Numbered from the stretch's first letter, positions 1-9,055 are shown. The stretch: DNA of 64,000 nucleotides from Streptomyces silvae (GCF_016745505.1 NZ_JAERUC010000069.1:23111-87110); one strand, 5' to 3'. Program-made: numbers and translations. The notes: generated from the sequence alone by a model not told the origin.

Positions 1-1445
1 GAACAGCGGCGGCCCACCGCGCGGTACTGCATCGGCGACAGGTCCTGCGCCTCGTCGATCACGACATGGCCCAGCGAGTGCGTCCGTGCCACCAGATCGG
101 CCGCCTCGTCGATCAGGACCGCGTCCGCCGCCGTCCACCGCGCCGCCTTCACGCTGCGGGCGGGCTTCGCCATCAGGATCTGCTTCTGCTCGTCGTCGCC
201 GAGGATCCCCTCCGCGTGCGCGGCCAGGAACTCCGCGTCCGTCAGCAGCCGCAGCACCAGCTTCGCCGGGTCCACCGCCGGCCAGACCGCCTTCACGGCC
301 GCCTTCACCGCGGGGTTACGGGCCACCGCGTTCTGCACCCGGTCGTCGGGGGCCTCGCCCGCCTCCTCCATCCGTACGAGAACGGCGTGGGCGATGCGCT
401 GCGGCAGGGCCTCGTGGGCGGCCCCGTACCGCATGTCACGGGCCAGGAGCTCGGCGGTCATCTCCTCGACCTCGTACGCCGGGACCCGCCAGCGGCGGGA
501 GCCGCGCACCACCACGACCGGCTCCACCGGGGGCGTCACATGCGAACGGATCGCCCGCCGCAGGACCTCCGCCATCCGGGCGTCGCCCTTGATCACCGCG
601 GCGGCGGACTCGTCCGTACCGCGCACCTCGACCCGCGCCGCCACCAGGTCCTCCACGGTGGCCTGCTGCACCTCCAGCTCGCCGAGCGCGGGCAGGACCT
701 GCTCGATGTAGTGGAGGAACGACCGGTTCGGGCCGACGACGAGCGTCCCGGTGCGGGCCAGGCGCTCCCGGTGCGCGTACAGGAGGTAGGCGACACGGTG
801 CAGGCCGACGGCCGTCTTCCCGGTGCCCGGGCCTCCCTGGACGCAGACCGTGCCGCCCAGATCGCTGCGGACGATCTCGTCCTGCTCCGGCTGGATCGTC
901 GCCACGATGTCGCGCATGGGGCCCACGCGGGGCCGCTCGATCTCGGCCTGGAGGAGCTTGCTGGTCTGCTCGGTCTCCGACGGGTCGGTGAGGTACTCGT
1001 CCTCGTACGCGGTCAGCTCGCCGCCGGTGTAGCCGAAGCGGCGGCGGTGGTCGACGTCCAGCGGGTTGTTCCTGGACGCCTGGTAGAAGGGCTGGGAGAC
1101 CGGCGCGCGCCAGTCGATGACCATCGGGTCGCCGTGGGCGTCGTGGACGTGGCGGCGCCCGATGTAGAACCGCTCCCCCTCGCTGCCCTCCGCCTTCTCG
1201 GCGCCGACCACGTGCAGATAGTCGAGGCGGCCGAAGAACAGCGGGGTGTGGCTGAGGTCGGCGAGCGCCTTGATGCGGTCGTCGATCTGCGACTGGAGGA
1301 CCGCGGCGTTGACCCAGTTCGCGGTGACGTCGCGGATGTCGAGTGCCTGCACGTCCTCGCGCATGGCGCGCAGGGCGGCACGGGAGGCGGCGAGGTGCGC
1401 CCGCTCCCTGACCAGTGGATTGCTTGACTCTTCGTGCGCGGGCAC
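1..1445 (-). CDS. helR: HelR/HelD-like RNA polymerase-associated UvrD-type ATPase (partial, C-terminus off the left edge)
   Basis: The frame was translated by hand from a GTG at 1445, preceded by GGAGG seven bases upstream. About 481 N-terminal residues are visible. A charged, probably coiled N-terminal arm comes first, then a Walker A motif GGPGTGKTA near residue 203. The DExx-box motif VVIDEAQDL lies near residue 460, just before the edge, so helicase domain 2 is missing from the window. UvrD-fold proteins with such an N-terminal arm belong to the HelD/HelR family, which pull stalled RNA polymerase off DNA. Actinomycete HelR also displaces rifamycin from the polymerase. The HelR rather than HelD or generic UvrD assignment is by family resemblance only. 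I saw no rifamycin-associated element upstream. Confidence 0.8.
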   Translation of the reverse strand, partial: MPAHEESSNPLVRERAHLAASRAALRAMREDVQALDIRDVTANWVNAAVLQSQIDDRIKALADLSHTPLFFGRLDYLHVVGAEKAEGSEGERFYIGRRHVHDAHGDPMVIDWRAPVSQPFYQASRNNPLDVDHRRRFGYTGGELTAYEDEYLTDPSETEQTSKLLQAEIERPRVGPMRDIVATIQPEQDEIVRSDLGGTVCVQGGPGTGKTAVGLHRVAYLLYAHRERLARTGTLVVGPNRSFLHYIEQVLPALGELEVQQATVEDLVAARVEVRGTDESAAAVIKGDARMAEVLRRAIRSHVTPPVEPVVVVRGSRRWRVPAYEVEEMTAELLARDMRYGAAHEALPQRIAHAVLVRMEEAGEAPDDRVQNAVARNPAVKAAVKAVWPAVDPAKLVLRLLTDAEFLAAHAEGILGDDEQKQILMAKPARSVKAARWTAADAVLIDEAADLVARTHSLGHVVIDEAQDLSPMQYRAVGRRC

Positions 1446-1526
1446 GGTGTTGCCTCCGGCTTTTCGACGCAGGACGGCGGACAGGGCTCACCGCCCGGTC
1501 CGCTCGGGGACGTTCACACACGGATG

Positions 1527-1547
1527 CGCACGCGGGGTGCGCGTGCG
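1527..1547. promoter_or_regulatory. Inverted repeat upstream of the helR-like gene
   Basis: Two 8-base arms, CGCACGCG and CGCGTGCG, are separated by a five-base spacer, about 80 bases upstream of the GTG start. It could be an operator or a leader hairpin. The rest of the gap from 1446 to 1713 shows nothing I recognise. Confidence 0.3.
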
Positions 1548-1713
1548 GCGTTTGTCGGCCGGTTTCCGTCCGGTCGGCGGCGCTCCCCCGGCTGCCGGCC
1601 GCTCGAAGGGCTGGCCGGTACCACGGTGCGGGAGGCGGGCAGACCGGCGATTGTATCGACCGCCGTGGCCGGGAGCGAACGAATTGTTCCCGGCCCGCGC
1701 CGTCCGGTGCCGG

Positions 1714-2082
1714 CTACCGGCCGCCGGACCCGTCCCGCTGCGACTCCTGGAAGTCGACGACGGCCTCGCCGTGCCGGTCCGCCCACTCCGTCAGGGCCGC
1801 GATGGGCACCACGAGCGTCCGGCCGAGCTCGGTCAGGCTGTACTCGACCCGCGCGTCCTCGTACACATGGCGCTCGACGAGGCCGTAGCCCTGGAGCTTG
1901 CGCAGTGTCTGGGTGAGGACCTTGCGGGAGATGCCGCCGATGAGCCCGACGAGTTCGCCGTGCCGGCACGGCCGGCGGCTGAGCGCGAAGACCACGACGA
2001 CGGCCCACTTGTCGGCGATGATCTCGATCGCCAGCCGGGCCGGGCAGTCGGCGAGGAAGACGTCTCCGGCCGGGTGGCTCAT
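1714..2082 (-). CDS. HxlR-family winged-helix regulator with N-terminal cysteine
   Basis: This 122-residue protein starts at the ATG at 2082; longer upstream starts would run into the neighbouring gene. It is a one-domain HxlR winged helix, with recognition region GISRKVLTQTLRKLQGYGLV near residues 50-69 and a wing VEYSLTELG. A cysteine at residue 13 (ADCPARLAIE) precedes the first core helix, at the position of the redox-sensing cysteine of HypR/QorR/YodB-type members. The gene is divergent from a quinone oxidoreductase across about 115 bp that holds a perfect inverted repeat. It most likely represses itself and that oxidoreductase until the cysteine is oxidised or alkylated. The redox role is inferred from position, not shown. 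Confidence 0.88.
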   Translation of the reverse strand: MSHPAGDVFLADCPARLAIEIIADKWAVVVVFALSRRPCRHGELVGLIGGISRKVLTQTLRKLQGYGLVERHVYEDARVEYSLTELGRTLVVPIAALTEWADRHGEAVVDFQESQRDGSGGR

Positions 2083-2090
2083 GGAAGGGA

Positions 2091-2108
2091 AGGTACCAGG
2101 AGGTACCT
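2091..2108. promoter_or_regulatory. Probable HxlR operator
   Basis: A perfect inverted repeat, AGGTACC-AGGA-GGTACCT, lies nine bases upstream of the HxlR start codon and inside the shared divergent promoter. GTAC-centred dyads are usual for HxlR-family sites. Its position fits both autoregulation and control of the divergent oxidoreductase. Confidence 0.6.
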
Positions 2109-2197
2109 GGCCGCTCAGTAATTTCGTTGGTGTGCGGGCGGAACCGGCCCCCGGAGCCGCACCCAGCCACCCACCGAGAGAAGGACGGGTCACACCC

Positions 2198-3178
2198 ATG
2201 CCACGAGTCGTCGTGTTCGACAGGACCGGAGCCCCGGACGTCCTGCACCTCGTCGATGAACCGCTCGACGAGCCCGGCACCGGCGAGGTGCGGATCAGGA
2301 TCGAGGCCGCCGGCGTCAACCGGCTCGACCAGATGATGCGCGCCGGCCACTACCCCGGGCCGGTCCGGCTGCCGCACGCCCGCCTGGGCTGCGAGGGAAC
2401 CGGCACCGTCGACGCCGTGGGCCCCGGCGTCGAGGGGATCGCGGCCGGCGACGCGGTCATCATCACCGCCGTGCCCGCGATGGACCTCAACGGGACCTAC
2501 GCCGAATACACCACCGTGCCGGCCGCATCCGTCGTCCCGCGGCCCGCCGGCCTCGACGCCACCGCGGCCGCGGCCCTCTGGGTGGCGTACTCCACCGCCT
2601 ACGGCGCGCTCGTCGAGAAGGCCGCGACCCGGCCCGGTGACCACGTCCTGATCACCGCCGCATCCAGCGCCGTGGGGCTGGCCGCGATCCAGGTCGCCCG
2701 CCAGCTCGGCGCCGTGCCCCTGGCGGTCACCCGCAGCGGCGCGAAGAAGGACGCCCTGCTCGCCGCCGGCGCGGAAGCCGTCATCGCCACCGACCGGGAC
2801 GACGTGTCCGAGGCAGCCCACCGGCACACGGGCGGGGCCGGCGCCGACATCATCCTCGACACCGTCATGGGACCCGGCCTGGCGGACCTGGCCAAGGCGG
2901 CCAAGCCCGGCGGGACCCTGGTCACCGCGGGCTGGCTGGACCCCCGGCCCGCGTCGTTCCCGATGAACTGGCCGCTGACGATCATCGGTTACGCGAGCTT
3001 CGAGCACACGCTGGACCCCACGGTGGTCCGCCGCATCGCCGCGTTCCTGGAGGCCGGTCTGCGCACGGGGGCGCTACGGCCCACCGTCGACCGGGTGTTC
3101 GGCCTCGACGACATCGTCGCCGCGCACGCGTACCTGGAGGAGGGCCATCAGGTCGGCAAGATCGTCGTCACCGTCTGA
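2198..3178 (+). CDS. Zinc-independent quinone oxidoreductase (MDR family)
   Basis: 326 residues from the ATG at 2198, with AAGGA upstream. The N-terminal GroES-like half (about residues 1-120) begins PRVVVFDRTGAPDVL and contains EAAGVNRLD. The Rossmann half has the nucleotide-binding turn ITAASSAVGLAAIQVA from about residue 152. The structural zinc cysteines of alcohol dehydrogenases are absent. Family members reduce quinones or enals with NADPH. Control by the divergent HxlR regulator suggests induction by quinones or other electrophiles. The substrate cannot be told from sequence. Confidence 0.88.
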   Translation: MPRVVVFDRTGAPDVLHLVDEPLDEPGTGEVRIRIEAAGVNRLDQMMRAGHYPGPVRLPHARLGCEGTGTVDAVGPGVEGIAAGDAVIITAVPAMDLNGTYAEYTTVPAASVVPRPAGLDATAAAALWVAYSTAYGALVEKAATRPGDHVLITAASSAVGLAAIQVARQLGAVPLAVTRSGAKKDALLAAGAEAVIATDRDDVSEAAHRHTGGAGADIILDTVMGPGLADLAKAAKPGGTLVTAGWLDPRPASFPMNWPLTIIGYASFEHTLDPTVVRRIAAFLEAGLRTGALRPTVDRVFGLDDIVAAHAYLEEGHQVGKIVVTV

Positions 3179-3296
3179 TCGAGGAAGGCGCGGCGGGCGT
3201 CCGTCCCGTAGGGGAGGGGTCCCCCTTTCGGCCGACTCGCAGCCCCGCACACTTAGGCCGGTCGGCCGATGCCGGGGCCCGGGCGGGCGGAGCACC

Positions 3297-3497
3297 ATGG
3301 AATACATGAGCACCGTTTACCTGAACCCCCGCAGGACCGGCCCCGCGCACGGCGCGACCGCGGCCACCGGTCACCCCCGCAGCCACCGCGTGGGAAACGC
3401 GGTACGCGCCGTGTCCGTCTTCGCCCGCACCGCGTTCGGGGTGGCCGTCCTCGGCGAGTACGCGGAGGAGGCGGGCGTCGTCCGCCGCCACCGCTGA
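3297..3497 (+). CDS. Small hypothetical protein
   Basis: This is a 66-residue ORF in the gap between the oxidoreductase and the convergent XPB gene; a second in-frame ATG at 3306 may be the real start. It is basic, with a TGHPRSHRVGNAVRAVSVFARTAFGVAVLGEYAEE-like core split by arginines, and has no recognisable domain. Third-position G/C bias is normal for a coding frame here. I do not recognise a function. Confidence 0.5.
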   Translation: MEYMSTVYLNPRRTGPAHGATAATGHPRSHRVGNAVRAVSVFARTAFGVAVLGEYAEEAGVVRRHR

Positions 3498-3540
3498 GCC
3501 CGCCGGGGCCGGCCCGCCCCGCCTTTGTCCGCTTCCCTTG

Positions 3541-5184
3541 TCAGCTCTCCGTCAGCAGCTCGTCCGCGTCGACGATCCGGTACGCGTAGCCCTGCTCGGC
3601 CAGGAACCGCTGGCGGTGCGCCGCGAAGTCCTGGTCGATCGTGTCGCGCGCGACCACCGAGTAGAACCGCGCCTCGTGCCCGTCCGCCTTCGGCCGCAGC
3701 ACCCGGCCCAGCCGCTGTGCCTCCTCCTGGCGTGAGCCGAAGGTCCCCGAGACCTGGATGGCGACTGTCGCCTCCGGCAGGTCGATCGAGAAGTTCGCGA
3801 CCTTCGACACGACCAGCACGCTGATCTCGCCCTGACGGAACGCCTCGAACAGCTTCTCCCGCTGCGCGTTGCTCGTCTCGCCCTTGATCACCGGGGCGTC
3901 CAGGTGCTCGCCGAGCTCGTCCAGCTGGTCGATGTACTGCCCGATGACGAGGGTCTGCTCGCCCTGGTGCTTGCGTACGAGCGCCTCGGTGACCTTCCGC
4001 TTCGTCGCCGTCGTCGCGCAGAACCGGTACTTCTCCTCGGCCTCGGCGGTCGCGTAGGCCAGCCGCTCCGAGTCCGTGAGGTTGACGCGGACCTCGACGC
4101 AGTCGGCGGGCGCGATGTAGCCCTGCGCCTCGATCTCCTTCCACGGGGCGTCGAACCGCTTGGGCCCGATGAGCGAGAACACGTCCGACTCGCGGCCGTC
4201 CTCGCGCACCAGCGTCGCGGTGAGCCCGAGGCGCCGGCGGGCCTGGAGGTCGGCGGTGAACTTGAAGACGGGCGCGGGCAGCAGGTGCACCTCGTCGTAG
4301 ATCACGAGCCCCCAGTCCCGGGAGTCGAACAGCTCCAGGTGCGGGTAGATCCCCTTACGGCGGGTGGTCAGCACCTGGTACGTGGCGATGGTGACCGGCC
4401 GGATCTCCTTGCGCGTACCGCTGTACTCGCCGATCTCGTCCTCGGTCAGCGAGGTCCGCTTCACCAGCTCGTGCTTCCACTGCCGGGCGGAGACGGTGTT
4501 GGTGACCAGGATCAGCGTGGTCGCCTTGGCCTCGGCCATGGCACCCGCCCCGACCAGCGTCTTTCCCGCGCCGCAGGGCAGGACGACGACACCCGAGCCG
4601 CCGTGCCAGAACCCCTCGACGGCCTGCTTCTGGTACGGGCGGAGCGCCCAGCCGTCCTGGGCGAGGTCGATCGGGTGCGCCTCGCCGTCGACGTAACCGG
4701 CGAGGTCCTCGGCCGGCCAGCCCAGCTTCAGCAGGGTCTGCTTGATCTGGCCGCGCTCGGAGGGGTGCACGGCCACGGTGTCCGGGTCGAGACGCGCCCC
4801 GACCAGCGGCTGGACCTTCTTCGAGCGGAGGATCTCCTCCAGCACCGGCCGGTCGTTGGACGTCAGCACCAGCCCGTGGACGGGGTGCTTGGACAGGGTG
4901 AGGCGGCCGTACCGCGCCATCGTCTCGGCGATGTCGACGAGGAGCGCGTGCGGCACGGGGTAGCGCGAGTACTCCACGAGCGCGTCGACGACCTGCTCGG
5001 CGTCGTGCCCCGCGGCGCGGGCGTTCCACAGGCCGAGCGGGGTCACCCGGTAGGTGTGGATGTGCTCGGGAGCACGCTCCAGCTCGGCGAAGGGGGCGAT
5101 GGCACGACGGCAGGCCTCGGCCTGGTCGTGGTCGACTTCGAGGAGCAGCGTCTTGTCGCTCTGGACGATGAGGGGTCCGGTCAC
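3541..5184 (-). CDS. xpb: XPB/ERCC3-type DNA repair helicase
   Basis: 547 residues from the GTG at 5184 (TGPLIVQSDKTLLLEV), with AGGAAAGG upstream; the ATG further upstream adds a low-complexity arm and is unlikely. The order is an N-terminal damage-recognition/DUF region, Walker A (CGAGKTLVGAG near residue 204), the DEVH box (YDEVHLL near 295), motif III TATLVRED, and a C-terminal helicase half ending in the motif VI-like QRLGRVLRP. Bacterial XPB is a 3'-5' superfamily 2 DNA helicase related to the TFIIH subunit. It is common in actinobacteria, and its role in repair there is not settled. The related helicase-associated/WYL gene lies 9 kb away. Confidence 0.93.
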   Translation of the reverse strand: MTGPLIVQSDKTLLLEVDHDQAEACRRAIAPFAELERAPEHIHTYRVTPLGLWNARAAGHDAEQVVDALVEYSRYPVPHALLVDIAETMARYGRLTLSKHPVHGLVLTSNDRPVLEEILRSKKVQPLVGARLDPDTVAVHPSERGQIKQTLLKLGWPAEDLAGYVDGEAHPIDLAQDGWALRPYQKQAVEGFWHGGSGVVVLPCGAGKTLVGAGAMAEAKATTLILVTNTVSARQWKHELVKRTSLTEDEIGEYSGTRKEIRPVTIATYQVLTTRRKGIYPHLELFDSRDWGLVIYDEVHLLPAPVFKFTADLQARRRLGLTATLVREDGRESDVFSLIGPKRFDAPWKEIEAQGYIAPADCVEVRVNLTDSERLAYATAEAEEKYRFCATTATKRKVTEALVRKHQGEQTLVIGQYIDQLDELGEHLDAPVIKGETSNAQREKLFEAFRQGEISVLVVSKVANFSIDLPEATVAIQVSGTFGSRQEEAQRLGRVLRPKADGHEARFYSVVARDTIDQDFAAHRQRFLAEQGYAYRIVDADELLTES

Positions 5185-5325
5185 GCGCGGCGGCCCTTTC
5201 CTACGGGGGGTGGCCGCCCGGGTGCGAACAGCCAAACGTCCAGTGTGCCGCATCGGGGGCCTGAGCGGGGCGCTGCGCTGCCCGCACCTCACCACCCGAG
5301 ATCGTCGCCGGCCGCGCGGCCGGGG

Positions 5326-6348
5326 CTACCGCTGGTTCGCCGGCAGCAGCGCCAGCACCGCGACGACCGCCCGATGGTCCGTACCCGGCACGGTGTGCTC
5401 GCCGACGGAGACCCCCGCCAGGCCGGAGCCGTGCAGGACGTGATCCAGCTGGACCAGGGGCGGGACGAGGGCGTGGCCGACGGGCCACGTGCGGGCCCAT
5501 CCACGGCCGAGTTCGGCATGGGTGTCCGTGAGGCCGGCCGAGAGCAGCTTCCGCATGGGGCTGTGATCGAGGGAGGCGTTGAAGTCACCCAGGAACACGG
5601 TGTCCGGGCCGCTGCGCCGGGCCACGGAGGTCAGGGCGGCCATATCCCGTGACCAGCGCTTCGTGTCCCCGAGCGGGTAGTAGGTGTGGACGGCCACGAG
5701 CTGCACCGTGTGTCCGCCCACCGTGACCTCGGCGGTGGTCTGGGGCCAGGCGGTGTCGACATCCGTCGTGCCGCCGTCGGACAGCGGGTGCCGTGAGTAG
5801 AGGGAGGAGTCGTACTCGGGGTGGAGCTCCCGGTAGGGCATCAGCGCACCCAGGCCCGCCTCGTCGAGCGCGTCCACACCTGCCGACGGCATCTGCTCCA
5901 CGGCGAGCACATCGATCCGCTCGGTGCGGATCAACTCCACCAGCGCACGGGCGTCGGCGCGGCCGCCGTCGGTGTTGACGGTGGCGACACGCAACTCGGC
6001 CGATCCTGCCGGCACGTGCTGGCGCGCAGGTACGAAGCGTGGTGCCAGCAGCGCTCCGTGGGCGACCACCACGGTCGTGAGCACGGCCAGGGCCCACCGC
6101 AACCGCAGAGCGGGAACAGCGGCCATCGCTCCCAGCACCAGCACACCGAGCACGGTCGACCAGGGAAAGAGCACCATGGGCATCGCGAACAGCGTTCCCG
6201 CGTCGAGTCCCGCCAGCCGAACGACGAGCAGAGTGGCGGGTGCGGCAGCCAGGACGCCACAGCCCAGCAGTGCCCATGCTCTTCCGCGCCGGCGGAGTGA
6301 CCGCCGCCGGCCCGGGTAACTCCGTTTGTCGGTACGCGTGTTCGTCAT
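5326..6348 (-). CDS. Membrane-anchored endonuclease/exonuclease/phosphatase-family protein
   Basis: 340 residues. A basic N-terminus (RRRSLRRRGR) precedes three membrane segments, about residues 27-47, 52-72 and 82-100. They are followed by an extracellular EEP domain from about residue 115 (LRVATVNTDGG) with metal-binding GDFNASLD and the terminal DHRAVVAVL motif. Hydrolysis of phosphodiesters such as extracellular DNA, or of phospholipid headgroups, is typical of the fold. The architecture is shared with the second EEP protein at 55955-56914, so the two look like paralogues. The real substrate is unknown. Confidence 0.85.
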   Translation of the reverse strand: MTNTRTDKRSYPGRRRSLRRRGRAWALLGCGVLAAAPATLLVVRLAGLDAGTLFAMPMVLFPWSTVLGVLVLGAMAAVPALRLRWALAVLTTVVVAHGALLAPRFVPARQHVPAGSAELRVATVNTDGGRADARALVELIRTERIDVLAVEQMPSAGVDALDEAGLGALMPYRELHPEYDSSLYSRHPLSDGGTTDVDTAWPQTTAEVTVGGHTVQLVAVHTYYPLGDTKRWSRDMAALTSVARRSGPDTVFLGDFNASLDHSPMRKLLSAGLTDTHAELGRGWARTWPVGHALVPPLVQLDHVLHGSGLAGVSVGEHTVPGTDHRAVVAVLALLPANQR

Positions 6349-6838
6349 TCGTCCTCGCTCCGGAGCCGTGCCCGGCGAGATGATCGTGATCTTTCGGTCG
6401 AGGCCTGCAAGATACCTTCACACGCCCTTGAAAATGATGACCCTCTTGTATGTACTGAGGTCTCACCGGCACAACGGCGTCGAGGCGGCGGGCGTGTATT
6501 CGAAGGTCCGTCCCGCTCCCGACGGCAGGGCCTGTTCGTCCTTCATGGGCAGCATCGACGGTGCCGTGTCCCGAACGCCGGTCATCGCGGCCAGGACGTC
6601 GGCCGAACATGCCTGGGGCCTCCGCAGGAGGAGCGCGTCACGATGCTGATCTCCACACGCGTGGGGGCGGCGGCCCAGGTCGCTCCTGCCCCTCGCCCGG
6701 GTCACCCCGTTCACCTGCGCGCCGTTACGCCGTCCGGCCCCGGAGCCCTGCGCGGCGCCGTGGGCGGCGACCTGGGACGGCTGTTACCCGGAGCGTCCCG
6801 GCCGGTGAGCTCCACTCAACACAAGACGAGAGGGCAAC
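6349..6838. other. Long intergenic region ahead of the cell-wall cassette
   Basis: This 490-base gap between divergent genes has a stretch around 6400-6470 that is distinctly AT-richer than its surroundings and probably holds the promoters. The right third contains a possible 67-residue ORF, listed separately. No repeat or RNA gene was recognised. Confidence 0.5.
6428..6454 (+). promoter_or_regulatory. Possible promoter for the cell-wall cassette, overlapping a Zur-box-like half site
   Basis: TTGAAA at 6428-6433 and TATGTA at 6449-6454 are 15 bases apart in the AT-rich part of the gap. The -35 region overlaps TGAAAATGAT at 6429-6438. That equals the first ten bases of the actinomycete Zur box consensus; the second half of the box is poorly matched. 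Confidence 0.3.
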
Positions 6839-6846
6839 ATGGCTGA
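6643..6846 (+). CDS. Possible small ORF with a TTA codon, overlapping the next start
   Basis: 67 residues starting MLISTRVGAAAQV. GGAGGAG lies about ten bases upstream of the ATG, and third-position bias is G/C-rich. It carries an in-frame TTA codon at 6784-6786, rare in this genome type and read by the bldA tRNA in Streptomyces. Its stop overlaps the ATG of the 738-residue protein at 6839 by eight bases, which would allow translational coupling. No domain is recognised. It may equally be a chance ORF in the leader. Confidence 0.3.
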   Translation: MLISTRVGAAAQVAPAPRPGHPVHLRAVTPSGPGALRGAVGGDLGRLLPGASRPVSSTQHKTRGQHG

Positions 6847-9055
6847 CGAGATGGTGCTTCGCGCCCAGAGGTTCATCAACACGACCTATGGAAACGGTGC
6901 GACACTCGGTATTTCCAAGCTTGCGGAGGACGGAAAGACCGGCTGGCCGGTCATGTACGCCCTGACCCGAGCGCTGCAGTACGAGATGGGCATCACCGCG
7001 CTGTCGGACGCCTTCGGGCCGGCGACGATGGCCGCCATCGCCTCCACGTACGGCAAGATCGACGAAACGAACATCCCGTCGGCCAACTTCTGCCGGATCA
7101 TCCAGTCCGCCCTGTACTGCAAGGGCTACGACGGCGGCGAGATCGACGGTACGTACAACGACCGCGTGCAGGCGTCAGTCGCCGAGCTGCACCGGAACAT
7201 GGGCGTGGACGGCACCTACCCGGGCAGCGCCTTGTGGCCGAAGACGGCCAAGGGTCTGTTCAACATGGACGCGTACACCACCGTCGGTGGCGGGTCGGAC
7301 ACCGTCCGTGCGATCCAGCAGTGGCTCAACGGCCAGTACGTCCTGCGCAAGGACTTCTACATCATCCCCTGTGACGGTTACCACTCCCGCGATGTCGCCA
7401 AGTCGATGCTGTTCGCCATCCAGTACGAACTCGGCATGGCGGACGGCGTGGCGAACGGTGTCTTCGGCCCGGGAACCCAGTCCGGCCTGAAGTCCCACAC
7501 CGTCTCGACCTCCGTCAACGCGACCGGTGTGTGGGCACGGCTCTTCACCGCGGCCATGGTGCTGAACAAGAACGCCGTGGCGTTCGGGAGCTTCACCGAA
7601 GCGGTGCGCCAGGCCGTGGTGGGTTTCCAGGAGTTCTCCCGTCTTCCCGTCACGGGGGCAGGCGACTTCTCCACCTGGGCGTCCCTGCTCGTTTCCTACG
7701 GGGACCAGTCACGCAAGGGCACGGCCTGTGACGGCGTCACCCGGATCACTCCGGAGAAGGGCGCGGCGCTCAAGGCCGCCGGTTACGCGTATGTCGGCCG
7801 CTACCTCTACAACCCGTACCCCGACGGGGACCTCCCCGAGAAGCAGATCCAGACGGGCGAGCTGTACGACATCAAGGAAGCCGGGCTGCGCTGCTACCCG
7901 ATCTATCAGACGTGGAGCCGCTCCGCCGACTACTTCAGCACCCCCCAGGGCACCAGAGACGCCGTCGAGGCCATCAACTGGGCCCGCTTCCACGGGTTCA
8001 AGGCCGGCACCGTCATCTACTTCGCGGTCGACTACGACGCGATGGACGGCGAGGTCACCTCGTACGTCATCCCGCACTTCCGCGCCGTCGCCCGGACCAT
8101 CAACGAGAACTCCCAGTACCACGTGGGCATCTACGGCGCGCGTAACGTGTGCCAGCGTGTGGTCGACGCGGGCTACGCGTCCGTGTGCATGGTCTCCGAC
8201 ATGTCCAGCGGATTCTCCGGCAACCTCGGTTACCCGCTGCCCTCCAAGTGGTCCTTCGACCAGATATCCACCATCACCGTGGGTTCGGGCAGTGGATCCA
8301 TCGAGATCGACAACAACATCGCCTCGGGCCGCGACACCGGCCAGGGGGACTTCGCCGCCCCCATCCCGTTCTACGGCATCGACACGGACCTCGACACGGA
8401 CGCCTACCGTGCCTCGATGCTGACCGACGTCCAGACCTACCTGAAGTCGATCGGTGTCGCCGAGACCGGAGGGGACGGCTGGACGGACACGGACTGGGCA
8501 ACCCTCGGGGGAATCTCCACCACCGAGGCCTACGACGCGGTCGTCGACACGGACGCGCTCTTCACCTCACTGGCCCGGACGCTGAAGATTCGCAAGGCCC
8601 TGATCCAGGCTCCGGTGATGTGGGAACTGCGCAAGCTCAATCCCCTCGACTTCGTCGCCGACGCGGCTGTCCAAGCCGGTCAGAAGGATGACTGCAGTAC
8701 CGGCTGGGGACAGATCTTCGCCAAGACAGCCATCATGGCCCGCAACTACTGCATCGGCGAAGGCATCATCAGCGGAACGGGCATGGACTACGACGACAAG
8801 GACGACCTGAAGACCGTGTGGGACAAACTCCACAACGACCAGGAGTACAACATACGTTCCGTCGCCTACACGCTGATCTTCAACGCGGAACTGCTCGGCA
8901 TTCCGCGCCCGGACCTCACCAGCGACGACCACGTCGCCGAAGCCGTGCTGGGCCGCTACAACGGGACGGGCCCCGCGGCCGAGCAGTACGGAGCGGAACT
9001 GATGGGCCTGTACAGGGTTCTGGAGAACTACAACGCCCTCTCGCGTGCCGTGTGA
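6839..9055 (+). CDS. Multi-domain cell-wall hydrolase-like protein: peptidoglycan-binding-like repeats, DUF1906-like domain, lysozyme-like C-terminus
   Basis: 738 residues, with no signal peptide and no membrane segment. Residues 1-290 hold four peptidoglycan-binding-like modules arranged as two similar pairs; compare ALQYEMGITALSDAFGP with AIQYELGMADGVANGVFGP. About 296-500 is a DUF1906/Rv2525c-like glycoside-hydrolase-fold domain (AAGYAYVGRYLYNP, TVIYFAVDYDAMDGE). The C-terminal 220 residues resemble a lysozyme/SLT fold: a Glu in MWELRKLNP near residue 596, then STGWGQIF, then RYNGTGPAAEQYG. The protein would bind and possibly cleave peptidoglycan. Lack of a signal suggests release by lysis, a non-classical route, or delivery by a partner. 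Downstream are a small membrane protein and a Tat-exported pseudo-M15 protein. The DUF1906-like call is fairly secure; the lysozyme-like call is my motif reading. Confidence 0.8.
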   Translation: MADEMVLRAQRFINTTYGNGATLGISKLAEDGKTGWPVMYALTRALQYEMGITALSDAFGPATMAAIASTYGKIDETNIPSANFCRIIQSALYCKGYDGGEIDGTYNDRVQASVAELHRNMGVDGTYPGSALWPKTAKGLFNMDAYTTVGGGSDTVRAIQQWLNGQYVLRKDFYIIPCDGYHSRDVAKSMLFAIQYELGMADGVANGVFGPGTQSGLKSHTVSTSVNATGVWARLFTAAMVLNKNAVAFGSFTEAVRQAVVGFQEFSRLPVTGAGDFSTWASLLVSYGDQSRKGTACDGVTRITPEKGAALKAAGYAYVGRYLYNPYPDGDLPEKQIQTGELYDIKEAGLRCYPIYQTWSRSADYFSTPQGTRDAVEAINWARFHGFKAGTVIYFAVDYDAMDGEVTSYVIPHFRAVARTINENSQYHVGIYGARNVCQRVVDAGYASVCMVSDMSSGFSGNLGYPLPSKWSFDQISTITVGSGSGSIEIDNNIASGRDTGQGDFAAPIPFYGIDTDLDTDAYRASMLTDVQTYLKSIGVAETGGDGWTDTDWATLGGISTTEAYDAVVDTDALFTSLARTLKIRKALIQAPVMWELRKLNPLDFVADAAVQAGQKDDCSTGWGQIFAKTAIMARNYCIGEGIISGTGMDYDDKDDLKTVWDKLHNDQEYNIRSVAYTLIFNAELLGIPRPDLTSDDHVAEAVLGRYNGTGPAAEQYGAELMGLYRVLENYNALSRAV

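Noticed and set aside
66..1427. Long plus-strand frame of 453 codons across the helR region
   Set aside because: It is antisense to the helicase frame, which carries Walker A, the DEAQ box and a good ribosome site. High-GC genomes give long shadow frames.
1446..1713. Rifamycin-associated element expected upstream of helR
   Set aside because: No GGGGCTTGC/GCAAGCCCC-like dyad is present. Only the unrelated 8-bp inverted repeat was found.
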